Below are positions 1 through 9,790 of a stretch of DNA of 64,000 bases, one piece after another. The position numbers and the translations under genes are program-made. A model generated the notes under the pieces. That model did no database searches, was not told where the DNA came from, and saw only the letters and a list, made by a program, of their open reading frames with translations. Position 1 is the stretch's first letter. Each line of letters starts with the position of its first letter. Source of the DNA: AC-32 sp963772975. GTDB lineage: Bacteria > Actinomycetota > Thermoleophilia > Gaiellales > Gaiellaceae. The DNA lies in contig CAVYZH010000010.1 in the NCBI GenBank assembly GCA_963772975.1, forward strand, positions 372,001 to 436,000. The letters are read 5' to 3'.

Positions 1-2291
<2,291 letters not shown>

Positions 2292-2295
<4 letters not shown>

Positions 2296-2729
2296 GCGCG
2301 GCCTCGGATCACGATCGCCACGCGCTCGCTCTGCGGCGCCTTTGCCGCGATCGGCAGGGTGACGACCAGCATGCCCTGCTCGTAGCGGGCGCTCGCGGCG
2401 CTCGCGTCGACGGGCTCGTCGAGCGGGATGCGGCGTTGGAAGGGGCCGTACTCGATCTCCAGCTGCCGGTAACGGCCGCTCACCTGCGGGCGACGGCGCT
2501 CTCCGGCGACCACGAGCATCCGGTCGGCTGCGACCACCTTGATCGACTCCGGATCGACGCCGGGCAGCTCGACGATCACGCGCAGCTCCGGCGGGTCCTC
2601 GCTGCGGATGCAGTCGGCCTGCGGCCGGAAGCCGTGGCGCCCTCCGGCAAAGCGCGGGAGGTGCCAGAGCTCGTCCACGAGCTCCTGAATCTCGTTGTGC
2701 AGCCGGTCAATGTCGGTGCGGTTCTTCAT
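2292..2729 (-). CDS. Hsp20/alpha-crystallin family small heat-shock protein
   Basis: Small ATP-independent holdase chaperone of 145 aa. A short N-terminal arm is followed by an alpha-crystallin domain with the family hallmarks VELPGVDPESIKV and a C-terminal beta strand ending GMLVVTLPI; the region after it is short. I chose the ATG giving MKNRTDIDRL; an in-frame TTG/ATG-type start 19 codons upstream would add a tail without family resemblance. Its TGA overlaps the lon ATG, so aggregation prevention and proteolysis are co-expressed. No CIRCE or HAIR operator is recognisable upstream. Confidence 0.9.
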
Positions 2730-2805
2730 GGTCTTCGGTGAAAGGGTAATGCTCGCTTCCGGGCTGCGGCAAAAGTTAGCAAACACTAGCTTAGTGCCGG
2801 CCCAA

Positions 2806-2811
2806 TACGAT
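2806..2811 (+). promoter_or_regulatory. Putative -10 box (TACGAT) of the rml operon
   Basis: TACGAT ends 7 bases before the rmlA ATG, which would place the transcription start on or next to the start codon. No Shine-Dalgarno sequence fits in the gap, so a leaderless mRNA is inferred. No clear -35 was seen. Confidence 0.45.
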
Positions 2812-2818
2812 CCTCGTC

Positions 2819-3586
2819 ATGAAAGGACTGATCTGCGCAGGCGGTTCCGCGACGCGGCTGGCCGAGCTCACGCGCGTGACCAACAAGCACCTGCTGCCGG
2901 TGGGAAGCTGGCCGATGGTCTATTACCCGCTTCAGCTGCTGCAGCGGCTCGGGGTCCGAGAAGTGCTGCTCGTCACTGGCCAGCAGCACGCGGGCCAGTT
3001 CATCGACCTGCTCGGCGACGGCAAGGTCGAGGAGCGCGGCGGCGGCGAGCTGCTGTTCGAGCTCGAGCTGACCTACAAGGTGCAAACCGAGCCCGGCGGG
3101 ATCGCGCAGGTGGTCGGGATGGCGCGCGACTTCGCCGCGGACGACCGGCTCGTGGTCTGCCTCGGGGACAACATCTTCGAGCACGCCCAGCGCGACGCGG
3201 TCGGGGCCTGGGACAGCGGCGCGATCGTGTTCGTCAAGGACGTCCCTGACCCGGAGAACTTCGGCGTGGTCGCCTACAACGGCGACGGCTCGGTCGGCGA
3301 CATCGTCGAGAAGGCCGGCGTCGTCGATATGCGGTACGAGCGCTCGCCCTCCAGTGACGCGGTCGTAGGGCTCTACTGCTACCCGCCCGAGGTGTTCGAG
3401 ATCGTCGAGTCGCTCGAGCCCTCGAGCCGCGGCGAGCTCGAGATCACCGACGTCAACCGCGAGTTCGCCCGGCGCGGCGAGCTGCAGGTCCAGCGGGTCG
3501 AGGGCTGGTGGCACGACGGCGGTAAGCACTGGCAGGACCTCGCCGAGGTCGGGCGCCTGATCGAGCAGACGGGCGTGAACAAGTGA
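2819..3586 (+). CDS. rmlA: Glucose-1-phosphate thymidylyltransferase (short RmlA type)
   Basis: First enzyme of dTDP-L-rhamnose synthesis: glucose-1-phosphate plus dTTP gives dTDP-glucose and pyrophosphate. The 255 aa sugar-nucleotidyltransferase fold begins KGLICAGGSATRL, a variant of the usual GGSGTRL loop, followed by KHLLPVG, the metal-binding CLGDNIFE segment and GWWHDGGKH near the C-terminus. It is about 35 residues shorter than E. coli RmlA, matching the short form without the C-terminal allosteric extension. Its TGA overlaps the GTG of rmlC by 4 bases. The product probably feeds cell-wall or surface-polysaccharide rhamnose. Confidence 0.88.
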   Translation: MKGLICAGGSATRLAELTRVTNKHLLPVGSWPMVYYPLQLLQRLGVREVLLVTGQQHAGQFIDLLGDGKVEERGGGELLFELELTYKVQTEPGGIAQVVGMARDFAADDRLVVCLGDNIFEHAQRDAVGAWDSGAIVFVKDVPDPENFGVVAYNGDGSVGDIVEKAGVVDMRYERSPSSDAVVGLYCYPPEVFEIVESLEPSSRGELEITDVNREFARRGELQVQRVEGWWHDGGKHWQDLAEVGRLIEQTGVNK

Positions 3587-4044
3587 TCGAGGGCCTCGAG
3601 GTGTTCCCGCTCAAACGCTTCGAGGACGAGCGCGGCTGGTTCGTGGAGCTGATGCGCGCCTCGAAGCTGCCGGCGCCGGTGCGCCAGTCGAATCTCTCCT
3701 TCTCGCGCCAAGGCGTGATTCGCGGGCTTCACTACCACGAGCGCGGGCAGAGCGACCTTTTCGCCTGCCTCCAAGGCATGGTGCGGGTCGTGGTGCTCGA
3801 CCGCGAGAGCGGCGAGACGTTCACCGCCGACATCGGCGACGACAACCCGGTCGCGGTCTACGTCCCCGGCCACTATGCGCACGGCTACGAGGCGCTGACC
3901 GACTGTCTCTTCCTCTACCACGTCACCGAGGAGTACGACGCGGCCGACCCCGACGAGCACGGCGTCCCCTGGAACGACCCGCGCGTCGTCCATCTCTGGA
4001 GCACCCAATCGCCGATCCTGTCGGAGCGGGACGCGGTTACCTGA
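3583..4044 (+). CDS. rmlC: dTDP-4-dehydrorhamnose 3,5-epimerase family protein
   Basis: Cupin-fold epimerase (153 aa) expected to convert dTDP-4-keto-6-deoxyglucose to dTDP-4-keto-rhamnose. The catalytic-His strand reads RGLHYHE, and GHYAHGYEAL corresponds to the PxGFAHGF segment. It is shorter than typical RmlC (about 180 aa), mainly at the C-terminus. GTG is taken as start because it overlaps the rmlA stop as GTGA and gives the family-like N-terminus IEGLEVFPLKRFEDERGWF. Position between rmlA and rmlD supports rhamnose rather than another deoxysugar. Confidence 0.85.
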   Translation: MIEGLEVFPLKRFEDERGWFVELMRASKLPAPVRQSNLSFSRQGVIRGLHYHERGQSDLFACLQGMVRVVVLDRESGETFTADIGDDNPVAVYVPGHYAHGYEALTDCLFLYHVTEEYDAADPDEHGVPWNDPRVVHLWSTQSPILSERDAVT

Positions 4045-4805
4045 TCACCGGCGCCAGCGGCCAGCTCGGCGCGGCGCTGGGCGAGGCCTTTCCCGAGGCG
4101 GACGCGCGGACGCGGGCGGAGCTCGACGTCACGCAGCCGTTCTCGGCCGATGCTTCGCTCGTGCTACACGCCGCGGCCTGGACAGACGTCGACGGCGCCG
4201 AGTCCGACCCCGAGGGCGCTCGGCTCGTGAACGTGGACGGCACCCTCAACGTGGCCGCCCTCGGCGTGCCGGTCGTCTACTACTCGAGCGACTACGTCTT
4301 CGACGGCTCGAAGCGCGAGCCGTACATCGAGTCGGACGAGCCCCGCGCCCTCTCGGTCTACGGCCGCACCAAGCTCGAGGGCGAGCGCGAGGTGCGTGAG
4401 GGGTGGATCGTCCGCAGCTCGTGGCTCTTCGGCTGGACCGGCACGAACTTCGTGCGGACGATGCTGCGGCTGGGCGCCGAGCGGGACGAAGTCAGCGTCG
4501 TCGCCGACCAGCTTGGCTCGCCGACCTACGTCGGACACCTGGCCGAGGCGACGCGCGAGCTGCTGGCGCTGCCGCAGGGAATCTGGCACGTCGCCGCCGA
4601 GGGCGAGTGCACGTGGGCCGACTTCGCCCGCGCGATCTTCGAGGAGGCCGGGATCGACTGCCGCGTGCGCGAGATCACGACGGAAGAGCTCGGGCGCCCG
4701 GCCCCGCGGCCTGCGTACTCGGTCCTACGCAGCGAGCGTAAAAGCGCGCCGGAGCTACCGCACTGGCGCGAGGGCCTACGCGCTTGCCTCGAGCGGCTCA
4801 GGTAG
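4041..4805 (+). CDS. rmlD: dTDP-4-dehydrorhamnose reductase, apparent CTG start
   Basis: SDR-family reductase completing dTDP-L-rhamnose with NAD(P)H. It shows the Rossmann motif TGASGQLG at the extreme N-terminus, SSDYVFDG, and the catalytic Tyr/Lys pair in VYGRTKLEGE. No ATG, GTG or TTG lies in frame upstream of the nucleotide-binding motif; the first such codon (GTG at 4161) would remove it. CTG at 4041 forms a CTGA overlap with the rmlC stop, exactly like the GTGA overlap at the previous junction, and GGAGCGGG lies about 10 bases upstream. With CTG the protein is 254 aa. A sequencing error near 4035 is the alternative. Confidence 0.85.
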   Translation: MITGASGQLGAALGEAFPEADARTRAELDVTQPFSADASLVLHAAAWTDVDGAESDPEGARLVNVDGTLNVAALGVPVVYYSSDYVFDGSKREPYIESDEPRALSVYGRTKLEGEREVREGWIVRSSWLFGWTGTNFVRTMLRLGAERDEVSVVADQLGSPTYVGHLAEATRELLALPQGIWHVAAEGECTWADFARAIFEEAGIDCRVREITTEELGRPAPRPAYSVLRSERKSAPELPHWREGLRACLERLR

Positions 4806-4842
4806 AGGACGTTCTTGGATAGATGGGAGTGGCCGCCGGAGC

Positions 4843-4857
4843 CGGGCTTCGCCCGGC
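4843..4857. terminator. Hairpin after rmlD (7 bp stem)
   Basis: GCCGGGC and GCCCGGC pair around a TTC loop, 38 bases after the rmlD stop. There is no T-run, so it is only a possible terminator or mRNA 3'-end stabiliser. Confidence 0.4.
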
Positions 4858-4952
4858 GGGAGGCACACACTGACAAAGCCGTCGCACGGCAAGTACAGCG
4901 GCCGGCACGTTGAGCGCGGCGAGCTCCTCAGGCGTCACGAAAGGAGGGGGCT

Positions 4953-4979
4953 CACGGGGGAACCAGGGGTTCCCCCGTG
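4953..4979. terminator. 12-bp perfect hairpin between convergent rmlD and rmlB
   Basis: CACGGGGGAACC and GGTTCCCCCGTG are perfect complements around the 3-base loop AGG, four bases beyond the rmlB stop. It lies between two genes that face each other, so a bidirectional terminator is the natural reading, although no T-tract follows. It could also be one copy of a dispersed palindromic repeat; no second copy was seen in this window. Confidence 0.55.
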
Positions 4980-4982
4980 CTA

Positions 4983-5972
4983 CTAGCGCCAGGCGGCTTC
5001 GTCCACCGGCGCGCGGTCGCGGAGGGGTTCCCACCACTCGCGGTTCTCCGCGTACCAGGCGATCGTCTGGGCGATGCCGTCCTCCCAAGCGATCTCGTCG
5101 TTCCAGCCGAGCGCCTTGCGGAGCTTGGTCGAGTCGAGCAGGTAGCGCCGGTCGTGGCCGGGACGGTCGGGGACGATCGTCTTCAGCGACTCCGGCTTGC
5201 CCGTGTGCTCGAGGACGGCGTCGGCGATCTCTTCGATCGACTTCTCGACGCCGGAGCCGACGTTGTAGGTCTCGCCGAGTCGCCCGCGCTCGAGCACGAG
5301 CTCGATCGCGCTGCAGTGGTCGAGCACGTGCAGCCACTCGCGCTTGTTCGCCGTCGAGGCGTACAGCGGCAGCGCCTTGTCGTCGAGCGCGTTGGTGGCG
5401 AAGAGCGGGATCACCTTCTCCGGAAACTGGTACGGGCCGTAGTTGTTCGAGCAGTTGGTGATCGTGACCGGCAGCTCGTAGGTCTCGAAGTACGCGCGCA
5501 CCGCGTGGTCGGCGCCGGCCTTCGAGGCGTTGTACGGCGTGCGCGGGCGGTACGGCGTCTCCTCGGTGAAGACCTCGTCGGAATCGAGCGGGAGATCGCC
5601 GTAGACCTCGCAGGTGGAGACGTGGTGGAACCGCTGGACACCGGTGCGGCGGGCGGCCTCGAGCATCGTCTGCGTGCCGATCACGTTCGTCCGGAAGAAC
5701 CGTCCGGGGTCGACGACCGCGAGCGAGTTGTGCGACTCGGCGGCGAAGTTGACGACCACCTCGATCCGCTCGTCGCGCAGCGTCTGCTCGGCGAGCTCGT
5801 CGTCGGCGATGTCGCCCTGCACGAACGGCACGTTGTCCGGCAGGCTCTCGCGGTTGCCCGCGTAGGTGAGCAGGTCGAAGGCGACGACATGGTCGTCCGG
5901 GTGACGTTCGAGCCAGTAGCGGACGAAGTTCGAGCCGATGAACCCGGCCGCGCCGGTGACGAGGATCCTCAT
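4983..5972 (-). CDS. rmlB: dTDP-glucose 4,6-dehydratase (Cys variant at catalytic Asp)
   Basis: Extended SDR enzyme (329 aa) converting dTDP-glucose to dTDP-4-keto-6-deoxyglucose. It has the Rossmann motif TGAAGFIGSNF, DLLTYAGN, and catalytic Tyr/Lys in YNASKAGAD. The usual catalytic stretch STDEVYGD reads STCEVYGD, so the Asp that acts as general acid in the elimination step is Cys while the Glu is kept. The rest of the sequence is typical, and the other rml genes lie opposite, so I keep the assignment; this may be a subfamily trait. TAGACT lies 10 bases before the ATG (5983-5988 on the plus strand). Confidence 0.88.
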   Translation of the reverse strand: MRILVTGAAGFIGSNFVRYWLERHPDDHVVAFDLLTYAGNRESLPDNVPFVQGDIADDELAEQTLRDERIEVVVNFAAESHNSLAVVDPGRFFRTNVIGTQTMLEAARRTGVQRFHHVSTCEVYGDLPLDSDEVFTEETPYRPRTPYNASKAGADHAVRAYFETYELPVTITNCSNNYGPYQFPEKVIPLFATNALDDKALPLYASTANKREWLHVLDHCSAIELVLERGRLGETYNVGSGVEKSIEEIADAVLEHTGKPESLKTIVPDRPGHDRRYLLDSTKLRKALGWNDEIAWEDGIAQTIAWYAENREWWEPLRDRAPVDEAAWR

Positions 5973-5982
5973 CGCGCGGGGC

Positions 5983-5988
5983 AGTCTA
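5983..5988 (-). promoter_or_regulatory. Putative -10 box (TAGACT) of rmlB
   Basis: TAGACT on the minus strand ends 10 bases before the rmlB ATG, leaving room for at most a very short leader. Confidence 0.35.
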
Positions 5989-6113
5989 GTCGGCGCAAGT
6001 GTTTGGATTTAGGGCAATCGAGCCGAAAATCGCTGCACCGTGCGCTACTCTCAGGTGTCCGGCCGTGGCGGTCCGGCCTGGATCTTCCACGCCCTCGGCC
6101 GATCTATAAGGCG

Positions 6114-7715
6114 ATGGTCAGCACATTCGCAGCAGCCCTGCTCGCCGCCCTCGGTCTCTCGGGACCCGCGGCGACGCACGCGGCGCCGCCGTCCAGGGCG
6201 ACCTTCTTCGTCTCCGGCCACGGCTGGGGGCACGGCGTCGGGCTGGCGCAGTACGGCGCCTACGGCTACGCGCTGCATGGCTGGGCCGCCGAGGACATCG
6301 TCATCCACTACTACCCGGGGACCGAGCTCGGGCAGGCGCCGGTGAAGCGCGTCCGCGTGCTGCTCGCGCCCGGCTCGAAGAGGGTCGCCGTCTCCTCGCG
6401 CGCGCCGTTCACCGTGCGCGACGCGACTGGCAAGGCGCACAAGCTGCCGGCCGGCAAGCAGGAACTGGGGCCGGGACTGAAGCTGAAGCTCGGCGCCTCG
6501 ACGAAGGCGCTGCCGGCGCCCCTCGTCTTTTCGCCCGGCACGGCGCCGCTCGCCCTCGGCAACCGCGCCTACCGCGGCACGCTGCGCGTGACCGGCGGCA
6601 AGGCAGTGCGTGTCGTGAACGTGGTCGGCCTCGAGTCGTACCTCTGGGGCGTGGTCCCGAGCGAGATGCCGGACACCTGGCCCGCCGAGGCGCTCAAGTC
6701 GCAGGCGATCGTGGCCCGCACCTATGCGCTGACGCACATGCTCGGCGGCGGCGACTTCGACGTCTACCCGGACACGCGCAGCCAGGTCTACGGCGGCATG
6801 GCCGCCGAGTCGGACTCGGCGCACGAGGCAGTCGACAGCACGGCGGGCGAGGTCGTGCTCTACAAGGGCGAGCTCGCCCAGACCTTCTTCTTCTCGAGCT
6901 CCGGCGGCCGGACGGCGAACGTCCAGGACGTCTGGAACGGCTCGAAGCCGACGCCGTACCTCGTGTCCGTGCCGGACCCCTATGACACCCTCTCGCCCTA
7001 CCACGACTGGGGCCCGCTCAAGATCAGTGCGCTGCGGCTCGGCAAGCGGCTCGGCTCGCGCGGATCGCTGCTCGACGTGCGCACCGACACGGCCGCGGAC
7101 GGCCGTGTTCGTTCCATGACCCTGATCGGCACGAAGGGGAATCGGACGGTCAGCGGTTCGAGCGTGCGCGCCGCGCTCGGGCTTCGCTCGACGTGGTTCA
7201 CGATGGGGACGCTGAGCCTGACGCAACCAGGCCGCTCGCTGGAGTACGGCACCAAGACCCGGCTCGTCGGGCTCGCGCGCGGGATCCCGCAGGTGACGCT
7301 CGAGTCGCGGCCGTACGGCGGCCAGTGGAAGACGCTCGCCGTGCTGAAGTCGCGCGGTGGGCAGGTGGCTGCGACGCTCTCGCCGAAGGTGACGACCGAC
7401 TACCGCATTTCGTCGGGGATCGCGCGCAGCGCCGTGGTGCGCCTGTCGGTGGCGCCGTCGGTGCGGCTGACCGCCTCGAGCGACCGGACCGCGGTGACCG
7501 GGCTCGTCAAGCCGCTGCTGCCGGGCGCGCCCGTCCAGGTGCAGCGGCAGGGCAGCAACGGGGCGTGGACGACCGTCTCGACTGCGAACGTCACGGCGGA
7601 CGGAGCCTTCCAGGCCTCGGTCGACCTCACTCCGGGTAGCTACCGCGCGCGCGTGGTCGCGGGCAAGGGCTTTGCGGCGGGCCTCTCGCCGGTGCTGACG
7701 GTGGTGCCGGCATGA
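6114..7715 (+). CDS. Secreted SpoIID/LytB-domain protein
   Basis: 533 aa with an N-terminal signal peptide (hydrophobic FAAALLAALGLSG, Ala-rich cleavage area) and a SpoIID/LytB domain (about residues 170-370). SpoIID-type enzymes are lytic transglycosylases that cut peptidoglycan lacking stem peptides; the catalytic Glu is expected in VVPSEMP, followed by AEALKSQAIVARTYA and FFSSSGGRT. The last 150 residues look like beta-rich repeats. The ATG at 6114 is the only start that places the signal peptide at the N-terminus. It is coupled (ATGA) to the following subtilase. Nothing else here suggests sporulation, so a wall-remodelling role is more likely. Confidence 0.85.
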   Translation: MVSTFAAALLAALGLSGPAATHAAPPSRATFFVSGHGWGHGVGLAQYGAYGYALHGWAAEDIVIHYYPGTELGQAPVKRVRVLLAPGSKRVAVSSRAPFTVRDATGKAHKLPAGKQELGPGLKLKLGASTKALPAPLVFSPGTAPLALGNRAYRGTLRVTGGKAVRVVNVVGLESYLWGVVPSEMPDTWPAEALKSQAIVARTYALTHMLGGGDFDVYPDTRSQVYGGMAAESDSAHEAVDSTAGEVVLYKGELAQTFFFSSSGGRTANVQDVWNGSKPTPYLVSVPDPYDTLSPYHDWGPLKISALRLGKRLGSRGSLLDVRTDTAADGRVRSMTLIGTKGNRTVSGSSVRAALGLRSTWFTMGTLSLTQPGRSLEYGTKTRLVGLARGIPQVTLESRPYGGQWKTLAVLKSRGGQVAATLSPKVTTDYRISSGIARSAVVRLSVAPSVRLTASSDRTAVTGLVKPLLPGAPVQVQRQGSNGAWTTVSTANVTADGAFQASVDLTPGSYRARVVAGKGFAAGLSPVLTVVPA

Positions 7716-9157
7716 GGCGCCTGCTGGCCGTCGCCGCGCTCGGACTGACCGTCACGGCGACCGCGGGTGCCGCGCTCACCGCGCCGCCGAACGACCAGTA
7801 CCTCGCGCGTCAGTGGTACCTCGGGCGTGACCACGCGCTCGACACCTTCGACGCCGCGAAGCAGCTGTTCACGGTCCGCGTCGCGGTGATCGACTCAGGC
7901 GTCGAGCTCGGCCATCCCGAGCTGAAGAACCGTGTCGTCGCCCATCGCAGCTTCGTCGGCGGCACCGTGGCCGACACCCTCGGCCACGGAACGTTCGTCG
8001 CGGGCGAGATCGCCGCGATCGCGGACAACACGACCGGGATCGCGGGCCTCGCGCCGCCGGCGCGCCTGGTGGTGGCGAAGGTCGTCCGCGACGACGGCAC
8101 GATCCCGCCGCGTGCGGAGGCCCGCGCGATCCGCTGGGCAGTTCAGCAGGGCGCGCGGGTGGTCAACCTCAGCCTCGGCAGCACGCGCGACCCGAGCGAC
8201 CCGAGCGTCGACGGCTTCTCGAGGGTCGAGCAGCGGGCGATCGAGTACGCCGTCCGGCACGGAGCGCTCGTCGTCGCGGCGGCCGGCAACGGCAACGACG
8301 CGCCGGAGAAGCCCTGGCCGTGGGCGAGCTACCCGGCGGCCTTCCCACACGTGCTCGGCGTCGGGGCCTACGGGCGCTCCGGCGGCGTGCCGAGCTTCTC
8401 CAACCGCGACGACCGCTACGTCGACCTGATCGCCCCCGGGATGGACATCTTCTCGCTCTTCCCGCGCCCGCTCACGGCGCTCTCCGCCTGCGTCGAGCAG
8501 GGCTACTCGAGCTGTGGCGGCAAGGACTACAAGCACGCCGACGGCACGTCGTTCTCCTCGCCCCAGGTCGCTGCCGCCGCGGCGCTCCTGTTCGGCGAGG
8601 AGCCCGCGTTGCGGCCCGACCAGGTGAGCGCCCTCCTGAAGCTGAGCGCCGTCGACGCCTTGCCCGCCAACGGCTGCGACGACTGCAGCCTGGGACCGGA
8701 CTCGCTCAGCGGCTTCGGCCGGCTCGACGTCGGCGCCGCGCTCGACGCGCTCCAGAACCCGCCGCCCCCCGCCGACCGGTTCGAGCCGAACGATGACGCC
8801 GGTCTCGAAGCCGCGATCGTCTACAAGCGCATGTCGGCGTCGGCAACGCTCGACTGGTGGGACGACCCGAACGACGTCTACCGGATCCATCTCGTTCGTG
8901 GCCAGCGGCTTTCGGTGCTCGTTGCGGCTGTCGCCAATGAGGTGGGCCCGAAGATCGATCCGTCGATCGTTCTCTGGAAGCCGGGGCTCCATGCGCTCGC
9001 CGACGCCCGCTCCGACTTGCGCGCGCGGCGCTCGATCCACCCCGCCGGCGCGCCCGAGCGGATCCGCTTCAAGGCGCACCGTACGGCCTGGTACACGCTG
9101 CAGGTTCGGCTCGCGCGGCCGGGCTTCGGGCCCTACCGCATCCGCCTAGCTTTCTAG
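7712..9157 (+). CDS. Secreted S8 family subtilisin-like serine protease
   Basis: 481 aa with a signal peptide and a subtilase domain almost directly after it, so no sizeable inhibitory propeptide is visible. The triad is clear: Asp in AVIDSGVELGHP, His in LGHGTFVAGEI and Ser in DGTSFSSPQVAAA; the oxyanion Asn is in AAAGNGND. The CVEQGYSSCGGK and NGCDDCSLG loops contain cysteines that may form disulfides. A beta-rich C-terminal domain (about residues 350-481) resembles the pre-peptidase C-terminal type. It overlaps the SpoIID-like gene by 4 bases, which suggests joint export and perhaps processing of wall proteins. Its 3' end overlaps the opposite-strand acetyltransferase by 12 bases. Confidence 0.9.
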   Translation: MRRLLAVAALGLTVTATAGAALTAPPNDQYLARQWYLGRDHALDTFDAAKQLFTVRVAVIDSGVELGHPELKNRVVAHRSFVGGTVADTLGHGTFVAGEIAAIADNTTGIAGLAPPARLVVAKVVRDDGTIPPRAEARAIRWAVQQGARVVNLSLGSTRDPSDPSVDGFSRVEQRAIEYAVRHGALVVAAAGNGNDAPEKPWPWASYPAAFPHVLGVGAYGRSGGVPSFSNRDDRYVDLIAPGMDIFSLFPRPLTALSACVEQGYSSCGGKDYKHADGTSFSSPQVAAAAALLFGEEPALRPDQVSALLKLSAVDALPANGCDDCSLGPDSLSGFGRLDVGAALDALQNPPPPADRFEPNDDAGLEAAIVYKRMSASATLDWWDDPNDVYRIHLVRGQRLSVLVAAVANEVGPKIDPSIVLWKPGLHALADARSDLRARRSIHPAGAPERIRFKAHRTAWYTLQVRLARPGFGPYRIRLAF

Positions 9158-9790
9158 GAGCTCTTCCTCCGGGACCTCGCGCAGCTGCCGCGCGGGATTG
9201 CCGACCATCAGCGCCCGAGCGGGCACGTCGCGGATGACGACCGCGCCTGCGCCGATGAACGCCTCCTCGCCGATCTCGATCCCGGGCAGCAGCACCGCGC
9301 CGCCGCCCACGCGGGCGCCGCGGCGGATCGTCGGACCCTTCATCAGCTCGCGACGTTGCTCGGTCCGCCCCATGAAATTGTCGTTCGTCGTGATCACGCA
9401 CGGCGCGATGAAGACGTTGTCCTCGAGCAGCGAGTACGCGGTGATGTAGGCGTGCGCCTGGATCTTCGTCAGCGCGCCCACGGAGGTGTCGTTCTCGACG
9501 AGCGAGCCGCGGCCGACCACGACGTCGTCGCCGATCGCGCAGCGCTCGCGCACGCAGGCCTGGTCGCCGACGATCACGCGCTCGCCGACAGTCGTGCCGG
9601 CGAAGACGACCGCGCCGGTCGAGACGATCGTGCCCGCGCCCAGCTCGAGCGGTGGCAGCTCCTCGCGCCTCGCCGTCGAGCGCGGCGAAAGCGTCGGCTG
9701 CTTGCCGACGACGGCATGGTCGAGGATCTTGCAGCCCTCGCCGATCACTGTCCCCGGGTAGACGATTGCGGTCTCGGCGATCTCGCTCAT
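9146..9790 (-). CDS. Hexapeptide-repeat (LbH) acyl/acetyltransferase
   Basis: 214 aa left-handed beta-helix protein with many [LIV]GxxxX repeats from residue 10 to about 185 (VYPGTVIGEGCKI, GVRVIVGD-like turns, VGGGAVLLPGIEIGEEAFIGAGAVV) and the typical ending GNPARQLR. Related enzymes (WbpD, PglD, WbbJ classes) N- or O-acetylate nucleotide sugars with acetyl-CoA. Start overlaps the oxidoreductase stop as ATGA. With the neighbouring dehydrogenase, oxidoreductase and epimerase, it most resembles the acetyltransferase step of a diacetamido-uronic acid pathway; the exact substrate cannot be read from sequence. Confidence 0.8.
   Translation of the reverse strand: MSEIAETAIVYPGTVIGEGCKILDHAVVGKQPTLSPRSTARREELPPLELGAGTIVSTGAVVFAGTTVGERVIVGDQACVRERCAIGDDVVVGRGSLVENDTSVGALTKIQAHAYITAYSLLEDNVFIAPCVITTNDNFMGRTEQRRELMKGPTIRRGARVGGGAVLLPGIEIGEEAFIGAGAVVIRDVPARALMVGNPARQLREVPEEELLES

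Noticed and set aside
2730..2805. HrcA (CIRCE) or HspR (HAIR) operator before hsp20
   Set aside because: GTTAGCAAACACTAGC is only an imperfect palindrome; neither TTAGCACTC nor CTTGAGT arms are present.
4798..4982. Minus-strand frame continuing beyond rmlB into the hairpin region
   Set aside because: Runs through two strong palindromes and lacks start, ribosome-binding site and family resemblance.
4977..7715. 912-codon plus-strand open frame
   Set aside because: Its first 379 codons are the antisense of rmlB and the divergent gap; only the part from the ATG at 6114 has a signal peptide and a recognisable domain.
7895..9079. 394-codon minus-strand frame over the subtilase
   Set aside because: Shadow frame of high-GC coding DNA; composition is Arg/Ala/Asp/Val-rich without motifs, while the plus strand has a full catalytic triad.
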